64,000 nt of DNA from Burhinus oedicnemus. Its lineage: Eukaryota > Chordata > Aves > Charadriiformes > Burhinidae. Each line of letters starts with the position of its first letter. Position 1 is the stretch's first letter. Positions 33,261 through 44,700 of the stretch are shown in pieces. The notes under the pieces are model-generated. The model saw nothing but the letters and a program-made list of their open reading frames with translations. It was not told where the DNA came from and made no database searches. The stretch is taken from assembly GCA_008921705.1 (NCBI GenBank), contig VFFE01007100.1:1980356-2044355 (forward strand), given 5' to 3'. Made by a program: the position numbers and the translations under genes.

Positions 33261-36200
33261 CTATAAATGTACTTCAGAGAAACTTCTGTTGGGCTGGAGG
33301 CTGATATGCTGGGATGGCTGGGAGTTTCAGTATGTCCTGTGAAGCTGAGCACCTTCTGTAGCTGCATTTGATTTTGTTACACAGACCCTTGATGGAACAG
33401 GAGTTTGTCTAACTTCTGATGTCTTAGTGGTATTTAGTGACTTCATTGTCTGTCTCACTACAAGAATTAAGCAGAGGGAGAATCAGCTTGGCTGATTCTA
33501 TATTTTAAATGCTATTTTTTCCCCAGCCTATAGGTTTTTACCTCATTATGCAAAGAGCTAGATGGCCATATGCAGAGGGCAAGATCTGAGATGTGACGGA
33601 GATGTTACAAGACACAAATGTCAGATAAGAGGGAGGCAAGTTACAAAGTCTTATCTATAAAATCACTCTTCTGTTCCCTTCACTTTGCATGTATGTGATG
33701 TAAAAACAATGTGCTGAGAGAAGGTGACTTTTAGGATTGTATCATATGGCTCTGTCTTCATCTGAGCCTATTCACACAGTGGCCCCATTTCAAATTACGT
33801 TTTTTCTTTAAAATGTCGCAAAACATTACATTGCCTTTGACATGCACTTTCATGTTGTTATGATATGACCAAACCTGGATGACAAGGTTTCCAGAAGGAA
33901 AAAAGAAAAATTTCCATTCCTTGTTCTCTGACTTAAAATTCTATTTTGAGTCCAGAAAAGAGAGCATAGGTTTGTGTCCAGCTGCATCATGTAGTATCAT
34001 CTCATTATTGTTATATGTGAAAGTATTTTTACATATATTGTAGCCTCAGGGACTTAGATCTCAAACTTCTCTGTGCTTTTGTCCTTGTCCTTACTGCTGC
34101 TGCCCCTGGAGTCATTATTAACTAAGTGATGTATGGCCCCTTTGTACCTGGAATGGAATACATGATATTACCAGTGCCTGCTACTCCAAATGAAGAAAGA
34201 CTTGGGATCCAGGTACCTGACAAAGCAGAGGTGCACTGGACTGACCTTCTCTCTGCTACTCCCAGCTATTTCTAGCCAATAAGTAACATTGACAGGAACT
34301 GAACCAGTGTGGTAGTGATGAATACTGTGCCCAGATGTCTGGACTTCATGTCCAGATGTCGTCTGTAGTGCTCTGAATCCTTTTCATTCCCAGAAGCATA
34401 GTTAGGAATTTAGCTGCCTTCTCCTGTCTGCCTGCATACTGAGCTTGATGTTAATGGGATCATAAATGGTCTCTCAACATTTTTTCCTCTTTAGTAACTC
34501 CTGCTTATGAAATTGGAAAGAAACATAAATAGTTTATTGTTCAATTACATTCATAAATTTCAGGTGAAATGACTTCTTAAAGTGTGTAATGTTTAGAGTA
34601 TATCTTGACCTCCAGTTGGTCCTAGCATGAAGTAACATTTGCATGATTTTGTCCAGCTTTTCAGAGGCAGAAGGAACATATCTTTACATACATTGTTCAC
34701 ATCCGTATCTTTTGTTTTATCAGTCAATGTCGTAGTGGAATGTGGAATCTGCTGTTTCTCAACTATTTTGGAGAAGGCTAGACTAAAATGCTAAGTCTCT
34801 CCCTTTTATGCAGGACAAAATGAGACTCTGGTCATATTATGTCTGATTAATATTTTTCTAGTTATTCCAAATAGTCTGTATCTGTGTAACAACTTCTCTC
34901 TTCAACAAAGTTTTGAGTCTGAGACTTCTGTACTTTTAGGGTTATCCTTTACCAGAGCAGCCACTGGGCAGGCATAGCACATGCTCTGAGGTACATGTGT
35001 ATGGCTCTGTGCCTCGTTTTTTATGTGATTCTCAGATTTTGTATAGCTAAGGCACTTTGTCACTGCAAGGAATCAGAATTAGCTGTTGTTGACTTACAAT
35101 CACTGCCTATATTCTTGCATGCTCATTGACCTCTGATTTCATAGCATATTTAGCCTGTGATTTTTCAGATTTTTGTGCTATCAGTGTCTATTGTAGATTT
35201 CATAACTTCTTAAATTTCTCAGCAAAACTAATCAGTATTCAGCACAGACCCAAATCTTCAAGGATCAGTGGGAGAAGGGATGCTACCCAAAATTTGTCTT
35301 CACTCTTAGAATGCTCGTCTTGCTCCATAAAGTACACAGGCTTACCCAAAGTTCTTCCACAATCTGGCAAAGAGATTTTAAGAAGCAGATATTGGTATAA
35401 AATGCCAGAAAAACAACCTAATGCTGCCAATTTTATATCATTGTACTTATTTTAACAGTAGTGAGAAGTGAGAGCTGGACAGCTATGCAGATTGTGCTAT
35501 AGCCACAGGAATGGATGTTACGTTATGCTGGTAGTCAGTGGGCCTGGCAAGACCTCTTGTGCTGTGTGCCATACAAACGCAGAAAAGAGACAATTGGTGT
35601 CTTGAGGGCTTCTAAATACGACAAAGAAGAAGGTACAAAAAATTTCCTAGGCATTCTTCTGAAGAAGATTGTAGGCCCAGAGTTAATGAAAAATTGGGAA
35701 AAGGAATGAAAACAGAAGAAGAGGAAAGGACAGGAGAGGGCAGTGGTGGCATTTTCCCTAAGAGGAGTTGATCCTGAGATCAAGTTGGGAGTCAAACGCT
35801 ATAACCAAATTGGCAAACTAAAAAGTAATAAGCAGTGATTGCAGTGTTGATAAGAAACTACTCTGAAGAATTAACCATGATAAGAACTATGAGTAGAGAT
35901 GTTTGCTAAGTATCTACCTCCTACTGTCCCAACCAATTCCATGTTTTGTACTTGCTAAACAAGCCATCTGTACTTCTAAAATTACAGATGACTAATAATA
36001 GTAATTGCTAACAATATAGGATATCCTGGCATCCTGATAGAATACAGAAAAAATGAGTCTTTCGTTTCTTCTTCCTTGAACTGGAAGATGGTCAGAAGGG
36101 AAGGGAACTGTAAATAAAAAGGAAGGGTAGAAAATGTTACTGCTGTGGAGTTGAAGCCAGAAAGAATTGGGAATAGCAAAGCTGATACTGGAATCACTGT

Positions 36201-36660
36201 TATTGGAGTAATGGCAGTGCAGTGGGGTAGGGTCTCTTTTGCTGTTTGTGGTCAGTTTGGCTATACGCCAGAAACTGATGTTTATATTTTTGAATCCACA
36301 TTTTAAGAGAGGCCTCAGTCAATCAATCCTGTGTAGATTGGTTGCACTATTGTTTGTAAATAACAGAAATGTGAAAAAAATGTGACTGTGTGTTATATTG
36401 GGAAATGTATCTTTGCATCTTTGTGCACAAGTGAGAAAGTAGAGAAAAGGGCACAGTCAGGAGAACTCTGTCCCACATCTCCCGAGACACCCTGGGTTGA
36501 CCTTGATGGTGGTCTTTTCTGATCAGTTTGTAGCTGCCAGGAGTTGAGTCTATTTCCAGTGGTGAAGAATCACAGAAGCAAATACTGTGTAGCTTGGAGT
36601 TACTGTTTGTATGCCAGGAATGGAGGGCGGCTCTGATGAAGATGTTTGTGCTGGTGTCAC
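33261..36660. other. Non-coding DNA with no gene recognised
   Basis: Small partly inverted/direct repeat GATGTCTGGACTTCATGTCC with CAGATGTC at 34333-34359. Frames at 35126-35455 and 35535-35795 show no known domain. Confidence 0.5.
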
Positions 36661-36720
36661 AAAAATACTGAATGAGAAAAAGTCCCTGTCCCAAGAGTTT
36701 ACAGTTCAAAGGAGGAAGAA
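36661..36720 (-). repeat. Old amniote interspersed repeat, reverse orientation
   Basis: AAAAGTCCCTGTCCCAAGAG and TTTACAGTTCAAAGGAGG are the reverse complement of the GTAAACTCTTTGGGACAGGGAC phrase of the family at 21441-21550. The typical CTGCCCCAAAGAGCTTACA core is easily recognised. Confidence 0.55.
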
Positions 36721-37437
36721 CGAACATATGTTAGAACAAACATATATTAGCCTTCCAAACGAGGACACAAGTTAGATTCTAAAAACAGGCAAAAGATTTT
36801 TGTTCTTGTCTACAAAAAAGCATAAGGAAAAACAGCTAGCTAATCCCAGCAGAGGGAGAATGGAGAGGGGGAACTAAGGAAATTAAGAACATTCCAGCCA
36901 ATTTGTTGATGACTAACATACTTTAAAACAACAGGCTGCTTTTTACACTTAGAAGGTGACTTGCTGAGTGGTTATTCGCTGTTCACTCCCTGGTCTCGAT
37001 AAGAGCTCCCACAGGACATTCAGTTCTTTCCAGCTTCTCCCTGCATATGTTTATCTGTGAACATCAGTACAAAGCAAAGGGGAAAGAGGCCAAGCAGGTT
37101 GTTTAATCTCTGCTGTGACTAATAATGGTGTGCTGGGCTGGCTGCTCTTTAACGCAGCTTGATACTACTAATCTGACTGGCCTTCTGCAGCATCATCCTT
37201 TGGGGTTCCATGTTGATAATTATCATAGGACAAGCAATGATTTTAAGAGCAAGACTCAAATGAAATTAATTTCTACCAAGCTGGGAAACCCAGAGGTCTG
37301 TGTGAACATTGCAGTGAATATCATGGAAACTTTGACTCAGGAGTCGCAGAGGCCATGCAGAATTGTACTTTCTTTGGCAATTGTAGAATTGAAAAGGCCT
37401 GTTCTGGCATGACTGCCTTGTTATCTTTTCTGTTCAG
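36721..37437. other. Non-coding DNA with no gene recognised
   Basis: The plus-strand frame 37125-37412 (95 codons) has no recognisable content. Confidence 0.5.
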
Positions 37438-37528
37438 TTTGATTCAAGCTGGCCTGCTGCAAGCGAAGGGGTTGGACTAGATGATGTCCTGAGGTCTCTT
37501 CTAACCTAAATTATTCTAGAATTCTACA
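37438..37528 (+). mobile_element. CR1 fragment, 3' end (about 90 bp)
   Basis: TTGGACTAGATGATGTCCTG, AGGTCTCTTCTAACCTAAAT and TATTCTAGAATTCTACAG are the classical CR1 tail ending in decayed octamers. Preceded by GCTGGCCTGCTGCAAGCG, also a CR1 phrase. Extreme 5' truncation, plus strand. Confidence 0.85.
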
Positions 37529-40500
37529 GTTCAGATTTTTATACCGTTTGCATTATCATAGTTTTTTATTTAATATTAGTTATTTACTATTAGTGCCATA
37601 CGTGTGCATCTTTAGGCCCTGTAGAGATCATTTAACCTGTATCAATGGTGTCACTTTTCTGGGATTCACAGATCCCAAAGATCTTTTCGAAGCTAATAAG
37701 GGAGCTTCATTGCATTGATCAGGATCAACTCCTTTTGACTTATGCTTACTTCCAATATTTGCTTATTATATATGCCTAGTAATAAATACTTGGGAGGATG
37801 GGCATTGTATTCCATATGAAACGTAGTGTTTGGGTCTGCAGCAGTACTACAGTAGAAATAATAAAGATATGTATCTATTTTTAGCTCTGAACTGGTATAA
37901 AGTGAGTCAAAATGGGTGGAAACAGAATGATCAAGGATCATGCAAGAAGCTAGTGACTGAGGAGGTAGGAACAGAAGCCAAACTGGCTGAGCGTTTCATG
38001 TTGTAGCCCCTGGACTGCAATACAACCTTTCCTCTTCCTCTTTGGTCTCAGAAATGAAAACATAACTGCAAGGGAAATGAAAGTGAAATGCTTGTCTACT
38101 ATGTTAAAGCAGCTAAAAAGAAAAGGGAAACTTTCAGAAATACAAGCCTACAAAGGACTGCTTGGGATGCCAACTCAAGTGCCTTCTCAGAAGTATCATG
38201 TTATACAATTGTTTTCGTTGCCTTAATAATCCTTAAGCTAGGGTTTTGGTCTCCACTGCTCCCATGTTTGACAGCCCTAGAATCAGATTGTTGAATTGGT
38301 TAGGAGCCTTCTAATTTTCAGCCTTAGTTTATTAGTAAGTCAGTTCATGCCCATTTGCTCTTACACCAGCAATAATATTTAGCTTAAGCTGTTCTTTTCC
38401 TTCCTTTCCTATTTTCCTCTTGATGTATTTACAGTCAGAAATCATGTTCTTTTTCACTCTTCATTTTGCTAAGTTTACTGACCTTCTTTCTTGTGTAACT
38501 GTCTTGCTGAAGGAAAATTCACCTTTATTATTTCTGAAGAAGACTTGAGGAACTGGAATTACACTTCCCCACTGCTTGAGCTTGTGGTAAATAATACATC
38601 TATGTAGCAGTGCAGGAAGAAATAAAATGTTCTACAGAATAAGGCCTACTGACTCTTGTCTTATGAAATAGGTTAGTGCATCGTGTTTTACAAATTGGAA
38701 CAGAAAAACGTGAGTCTGTCTAACTATATTGCAGTCATACTGTGAGCTGGACTGTGGTAGGCTTATGAAAGATGGGGAGCGGTGGCTGAACCACTCTCTC
38801 CAGCATTGCCAGAATGGTTGTCTTTGTGATCACCTTCCACAAAAGTTGTCCTGTGATACACTTCTGGGGGCTGAAGCCTGTTTTGTGAATAGGGATCTGA
38901 CCACTGGTACTGTGGCTTAACCACGTGCCAAGGAAGATGAGGTTGCAGGATCAACATTTCCATATTTCATATTTTATTATTTTTCTTAAAGTTGAACTCT
39001 TCCAGCCATATGAGAATTATAAATTTTCATGTTAGTAGAGAAAATCTTAAATGCATGAACCATAAAACCTCAAAACTTAGAAGGGAAATAAAAAGAACCT
39101 GGCTTTTGCCCTGTTTAAACTTGCAGCTTGTTGAGCCAGTTTGAAACATGCAGGTGAGGTTGGCCTCCCTGACAGTGCCATGCAGTGGTGACGGGAGAGC
39201 CTGTCCTTCATTGCGTCAGCACGAGGTGTAGTGCAAAGAGCCTGTCTCAAGCAGGACTGTAGTGCTTATTGATTGGGAATCACTGACCCACATTTCTTGT
39301 CAGACAAGGTAATCAGAGTGTATATGGGCTTGGTGTGACAGCAGCGGCAGTTTGTGCCGATCGAGCTCGAAATGGAATTTAGCTCTTAATGGAGTTACTT
39401 TAAATTTTTAGGTTTTGGACAAGTATATCCTCTCCCTGTTGAAAAATGTAATAATTGTATTTTAACTTGCTCTGATGTTGTATGTATTTGTCTCTTCACT
39501 TCTTGAATGCATAGCAATTTTCAAAGTAACTCATACTTTCTGCTCTGAAGATTAGTACCCAGTTGATGAGATTTGTTCTGATGTCTCAGTCTGTGTTATG
39601 TTTTTTGTTGGTTGTCTATTCTTTCAGTCAGTACCCAGAGAGAAGAGCAGTGGGACCTGCCCATCCAGCTTAAATGCGATTTGATTGATAGTGATTAATA
39701 AATCAGATATTTGATTATTTTGGTCTGGCCTGAGTTCAGACTCTTGTTCACTCCCAGCAGTGGGAGGGCTAGTTCAGCCAAAAAAATCCATGCCTAGATT
39801 TTTACTTTCGGGAAGTTCGGGTGTTTGAGATCCAAAATTAGGTTTTCAGTTTGTGCCAGGAGGGAATCAGCCACTAGATTAAGAATTTGGATGCTTCCCC
39901 TCACAAAAATTTTTGGGAGTTGTATGTCAGGTCCAAGATTTCAGATCTATTCCCAGTGTACGTTCAGAGCTAAAGCCATGCCTCCTCTTTTCATTTCAGA
40001 GATAGGAAGAAAAAAATATAAGCTTGAAGGAGAAGGGAAAAAAAGAAGAAAAAAAAACGTAGGAAAGGAAAAATGAGATCCTGGAAAAGTGAAAAAGGTA
40101 GTAAGTCATGCGTACATGGGGAATGAAGCTCAAGGGCACAGGGAAGCAGTTGAGGGATCAGATAAGAAATGTTGCTTTGTATAAAGCATCTCTTTTTCAT
40201 TGTTCTGATGGCTCTCCCAGACAGTTAGGGTCAAGGGGTTATTTTTAAACTAGCTATTGATTCATACAAGATGCCTGATTATGAAATATTGGAATCTTTC
40301 ACCAGCAAGGGAAAAACTTCCTGCCCTCCCCCCCCAGTGAGTGACTGCCTGGAAACCCACAACAGGGAAGGGGTTAATGGTTGTTCAGTTTACAGCTGGG
40401 AATTGCTGGTATCCAGGAAACAACGCAGAATGCACAAACCATGAGACCAGCTGGAGCCTGCTGGAATCCCATTCATTTTGGCAGAGGTGTCTGTGGTCTC

Positions 40501-42327
40501 GAATTCTGACATCACTGCTTTTTTGCGTCACAGAGGAATGCCTTAACCACTTCTCCCTTTCTATTTTTTCCTGTCTCTCTCTTATTTGTGTGACTGACTC
40601 ATATTTGCAAAGCAATGAGAAGAGGCAGTTCACAAACTCCCCAAATCTCCTGTCATCAATGTAGCTTGTGACTCCACCAAAGACGTTAGATGAAAGATTT
40701 TTGGTGTGCAGAAGCCATGCTCGGGGAGTATAGATTGGATGTGAATTATTTCTGTTTGCAGTCTTACATAGCACATTGCTGTAGTAGAGAGTGGTCCATC
40801 TGACTGGACCCCAAAGACAAAATATTCTTCAGATACTCTAGAGTATGTCAGAAGAGCTGGAAACCCACTCTGGTCACAGGCTTCCTGAGTTACCCACTCA
40901 GTGTGCTGTGTTTTTCCTGCCCATACAACAAAAACAATTGGAAGACACGACAAGCCCACGCTCTGCTTCTGCTCTGTAAGAAGTTCTTCTGAGGACCAGA
41001 TCACTTTGAGCACAAATAAAAAATCATAGGCCATTTAAAGATAGACTGTCCTGCTCCTACATACTTAACTCTTTGTGCTTCATCTTGTGTAGCTATAATC
41101 TGTGGATAATAATCCCTCAGCTATTCTACTTTTCTGCTGGCGTGTCCTTTTACACCCTAAACAAAGCTGCCTGAAATTCTTCAGTACTGCCTGTGTGCAT
41201 GAAATACCATTTTATGGTCTCCAGTCTTTCATTTATCTGCAGATCCTGCTAGCATAGAAATAATAATAAAACCTGATTGTTCCTCCTTGATAGCTGCATG
41301 AACACAAAATTCCACTGTTAACTTTTTGAGTTTAGTTTAAGAGATTGAACATGATCAACTCACATGATGTAGCTGAAAATGCATACAGCTGCTTATTGGA
41401 ATGATTTGCACAGAAGTTGTGTTTTTAGTCACATGGTGAAGTTGGCTAGTTACAGTGAGAACTCTGCTGCCCAGTGGAAGCCTGTGCCCCATCCCCATTT
41501 TCCTCTGGAAAGGCCTGACATAGATGTCGAGTGTGTTCTGTATGGAAGATGTTTTATTTTAGAAAAGATTGTGACCTCAAAGGACTATGTTAAGGGAAAT
41601 ATATTGTGTTTAAGTATTTCAGGACTCTGTTCTTCTGAAGCCTGTTCATGTCTGGTATTTGTCCTCAGCAGCTGATCTGCAACTTCACTGCTCTGTAAGC
41701 AACCACTGATTATTCTGTTATTCTTCTTTTATGATTAACATTCTGAGCCTCAATGTTCAACCTTAATATAAAGTGCAGAATAGAACCATCATCACAAAGG
41801 AATCACTGTGGTAATCCTAAGAAAATGCATATGCGTGACTGGGTCACCAGAGGAATGGAAAAAAATAAAAAATTGCTCTTGCAAGCTTTGAAATTAGACT
41901 GTTAAAAGACTGATTTAGATCTCTGCTTTAGAAAATATTATCTAGGAAATTAATCCAGAATATCTATATGAAAGGTTTTCACTATTTAATCTCACTTTTT
42001 CAGAGTGCGTTCTAATTTAAAGATTTGCCTTCTTTTCCTCTGCATGTTTACACAAATACTTATCTTGCTATAAACAGATCTGCACTCACATGCTTAGCCA
42101 GGTTTTCAGACCCTGAAGGTATTTCTATACCTGAAATATTCCTACTTGTGTATATACGTAACGATGTACCTGTCAGTGTGAAATGAGTTCAAACTCGAGG
42201 TCTATATGCCAGTGGTCTGTGGTCTGTGGAGGGATCTGTATGGACGGAACTTGGTTCTTACTGTATCTTGAAGTAAAAGTGCCCACAGCTTTTCTTTGCT
42301 AGGTGTGAGGAACATCAGTGCAGCCAG
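37529..42327. other. Non-coding DNA with no gene recognised
   Basis: Purine-rich stretch at 40005-40070. Two overlapping minus-strand frames (40385-40774 and 40630-41034) are long but in different phases and resemble nothing known. At 39361-39370 TCGAGCTCGA is a perfect 10-bp palindrome in a small CpG cluster. Confidence 0.5.
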
Positions 42328-42503
42328 CGTGCCATGCCCGATCAGGTGACAGCCTGTCTTGTCGTGATCCGGTGCGGGCCAAGCCATCACCTCTGTGTGC
42401 ACAAGGGAGAAAAGAGAAAGGCATCCCTCCTCCTCCTCCACGCGTGCAGCCCTCTGCCGCGCCACACGTTGGGAAGCATTGGAACAATCCAGACTAGTCT
42501 GCG
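42328..42503. other. CpG-dense patch, function unknown
   Basis: Eleven CpGs in about 175 bp (for example CACGCGTGCAG at 42439-42449 and CTGCCGCGCC at 42454-42463), many times the density of the neighbouring DNA. Open frames overlap on both strands (42334-42621 plus; 42202-42465, 42299-42487 and 42387-42650 minus), as expected for CpG-rich sequence with few stops. Too short to be a standard CpG island; it could be a small unmethylated element, an exon edge or a young insertion. Confidence 0.45.
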
Positions 42504-42769
42504 TTTTGCTTTCATAGGGTTGTTACTGATCCTGAAGAGAGATTGTAAGGGTGGAAAAGAGAACAGGACGGAACATGCAAACACCAGCCTTGCCACGGTT
42601 ATGGTAACACAGCTAGCATGAATACCAAGGAATAAAGGTCTCGCAGACATCCCACAGAGTTGTTATGAAACTGTCTCTGGAAGTCTTCAGCACGTTGATT
42701 TTGCTAGATTCATTGGCATTATTAAATTTAGGTGTGGCATGAATCAATTGTTTATAAACTAAACCTCCT
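42504..42769. other. Non-coding DNA with no gene recognised
   Basis: Nothing recognised. Confidence 0.5.
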
Positions 42770-42840
42770 AAAATTAGGGGCCTAACACAGAAAGATTCTG
42801 ATTTTCAGGAATTCTGAGCTTTAACAGTTGCCATTAGCTT
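42770..42840 (+). repeat. Ancient palindromic amniote repeat fragment
   Basis: AAAATTAGGGGCCTAACACA, GATTCTGATTTTCAGGAATT, CTGAGCTTTAACAGTTGCCA and TTAGCTT follow the old amniote repeat order GGCCTAATTC..GATTTTCAGAGGTGCTGAGC..CTCCCATTGACTT. Confidence 0.5.
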
Positions 42841-44612
42841 TCCTGTGATCTGCTGAGTGTTCAGCATGGCAGTGTGACCTCTCACTTAGGTACACAGCAT
42901 CTGAAAACGTCGACTTTCACTTTCAAAGCAAGCAATACATTTGTATGGACTTCTTTTTTAAGAGGCTATGGTTCTTTTTTTCCTATTAGGTGGAGTTTTC
43001 AGTGACCTTGGGATTTGGGCTCAGAAGCTCAGAGTTAGCTTGTTACAAGGTTTCAACTTCGCAGAATGCTTTGATAATCTGGACTGGGTGACTGCTTCAG
43101 ATCTTACGCTGATGTATTTAAGGCAGTGGACCTATGCCCGTTTCCATTTCTGGTACTTTTTTTCACTGGCAGAAGTAAGGCTTTTCATGGCAGACATAAC
43201 AAAAGCAACAGAGGTAAATAACCCTTCCATGGAAAGTGCAATGCTTTTGTTTTATGTCTTTCACACAGGCTCCTGATCTGTAAATGGGGCTTCTAGGCAA
43301 CACAAATAAACACGACAATTCACAATACTATGCTGGGCTTGTATCCACGCTCACAGATGTTGCTGTCTTCCACTGCATAGGAGGCATTATCATAGGGATG
43401 AGTGTAATCAGTTTAGTAGCTGGACTTGGATTAAAAACAGATAGCTGGTGCAATCTGGAGAGCCGAGTTACACGTTGCTGGGAAGTGCAGGCTGAGCTTT
43501 GACTGTGCTAGACTAGGCAACCCGAGCAAGCACCTGGCATCATTTAACAACTTGACTAAAAATATGTTTTTTCACATTAATACTCAGGAGGAATGTGCCT
43601 CTGACCCCTCCTGGGTGTGGTATGAGGAAAGCCACAGCCATTGGAAGAATGTCATTAACGTCAATCAGGCAATGATCAAAAACCAGCCCCACCCACCCTG
43701 CTATGGTGTGAATGTGTCACACAGACACTAACTATTAACAGCAACTAGTGCATGGGATTTCCGTATCAGTCTTAATTTGAGCCCTATATGTTTATTTTTT
43801 CCCTCCATGATCTTTTCCTGTTTACCACCCTTTTTATAACCAAGTCACCCATCTTGGATTGTTCAGGCTAGGGTCATTCCAGCATGAGGAGTCACTGGGA
43901 GGCCCTTTGTCCTTTCCAGTCTCATCCTCCTTATCTTTCTATTTCTGTTTTTACAGATCCTCTCTTCATGATAAGTGACACTTCAGTCTCAAAGCTGTAT
44001 TTTGAAAGCTAGCTTGAATTTTAATCAACAATATGATCAGGATATCTTACAGATACTATACAGCATGTCTGGCTGCCATTGTGCATAGCCCACTGACTAG
44101 GAGATTTGGCATTCAAGGAACTGTCTGTGCATATCCTTAAGTCCAATGATGATAAGCTATATTTAAGTCTTTAGTACAGCATCTGAAATTCTATACCAAT
44201 TAGGATGTAGTAATGCCATCTTTATATGAACCCATTACCTACCAAAGTCAATGGCAGGACTGTTGTGTTAACCTCTGTTTATTTTTAACGATAATGTAAC
44301 TTAAAGCTGAGATTTGGTCTTGTACTTACTACTCGGAATGACAGTCTATGAACTGACCTAGGAAACCAATCAAACGAGCTAAACATTCAAAATGGGGTGC
44401 AAAAGAAACCATACATACAAAATTAGTCTGATTTTGTATCAAGTCTGGGTGCAGATGCTGTTTGAAAAGTGAATGTGTTGTATGACCTTCTTCAGTCTCC
44501 ACATACAGTACTCATACTGCATGTCTTCCTTTTCTTGTCATCACTGTTTATACTTTTATTTATGATTAGAAGAGGAACTAAAGGTCTGAAACGCTATCAG
44601 AAGATAAAAAGC
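42841..44612. other. Non-coding DNA with no gene recognised
   Basis: The plus-strand frame at 42968-43276 (102 codons) is not recognised. At 44225-44260 CTACCAAAGTCAATGGCAGG may be another scrap of a palindromic repeat. Confidence 0.5.
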
Positions 44613-44700
44613 AGCACAGAGAAGTAACTTGCCTAAAGTCATGTGGCAGGTCAGTGGCTGTCCTTAAATCAAGTAAATAACTGTCCACTGTATTACACTG
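44613..44700 (-). repeat. MIR-like SINE fragment (reverse orientation)
   Basis: CACAGAGAAGTAACTTGCCT, AAAGTCATGTGGCAGGTCAG and TGGCTGTCCTTAAATCAAG match the MIR reverse phrase CAGAGAGGTGACTTGCCCAAGGTCACACAGC..GTGGCAGAG..TTGAACCC. Confidence 0.6.

Noticed and set aside
40385..41034. Two overlapping minus-strand frames (129 and 134 codons) as a frameshifted gene
   Set aside because: They are in different phases over their 145-bp overlap, neither resembles a known family, and no transposon motif joins them.
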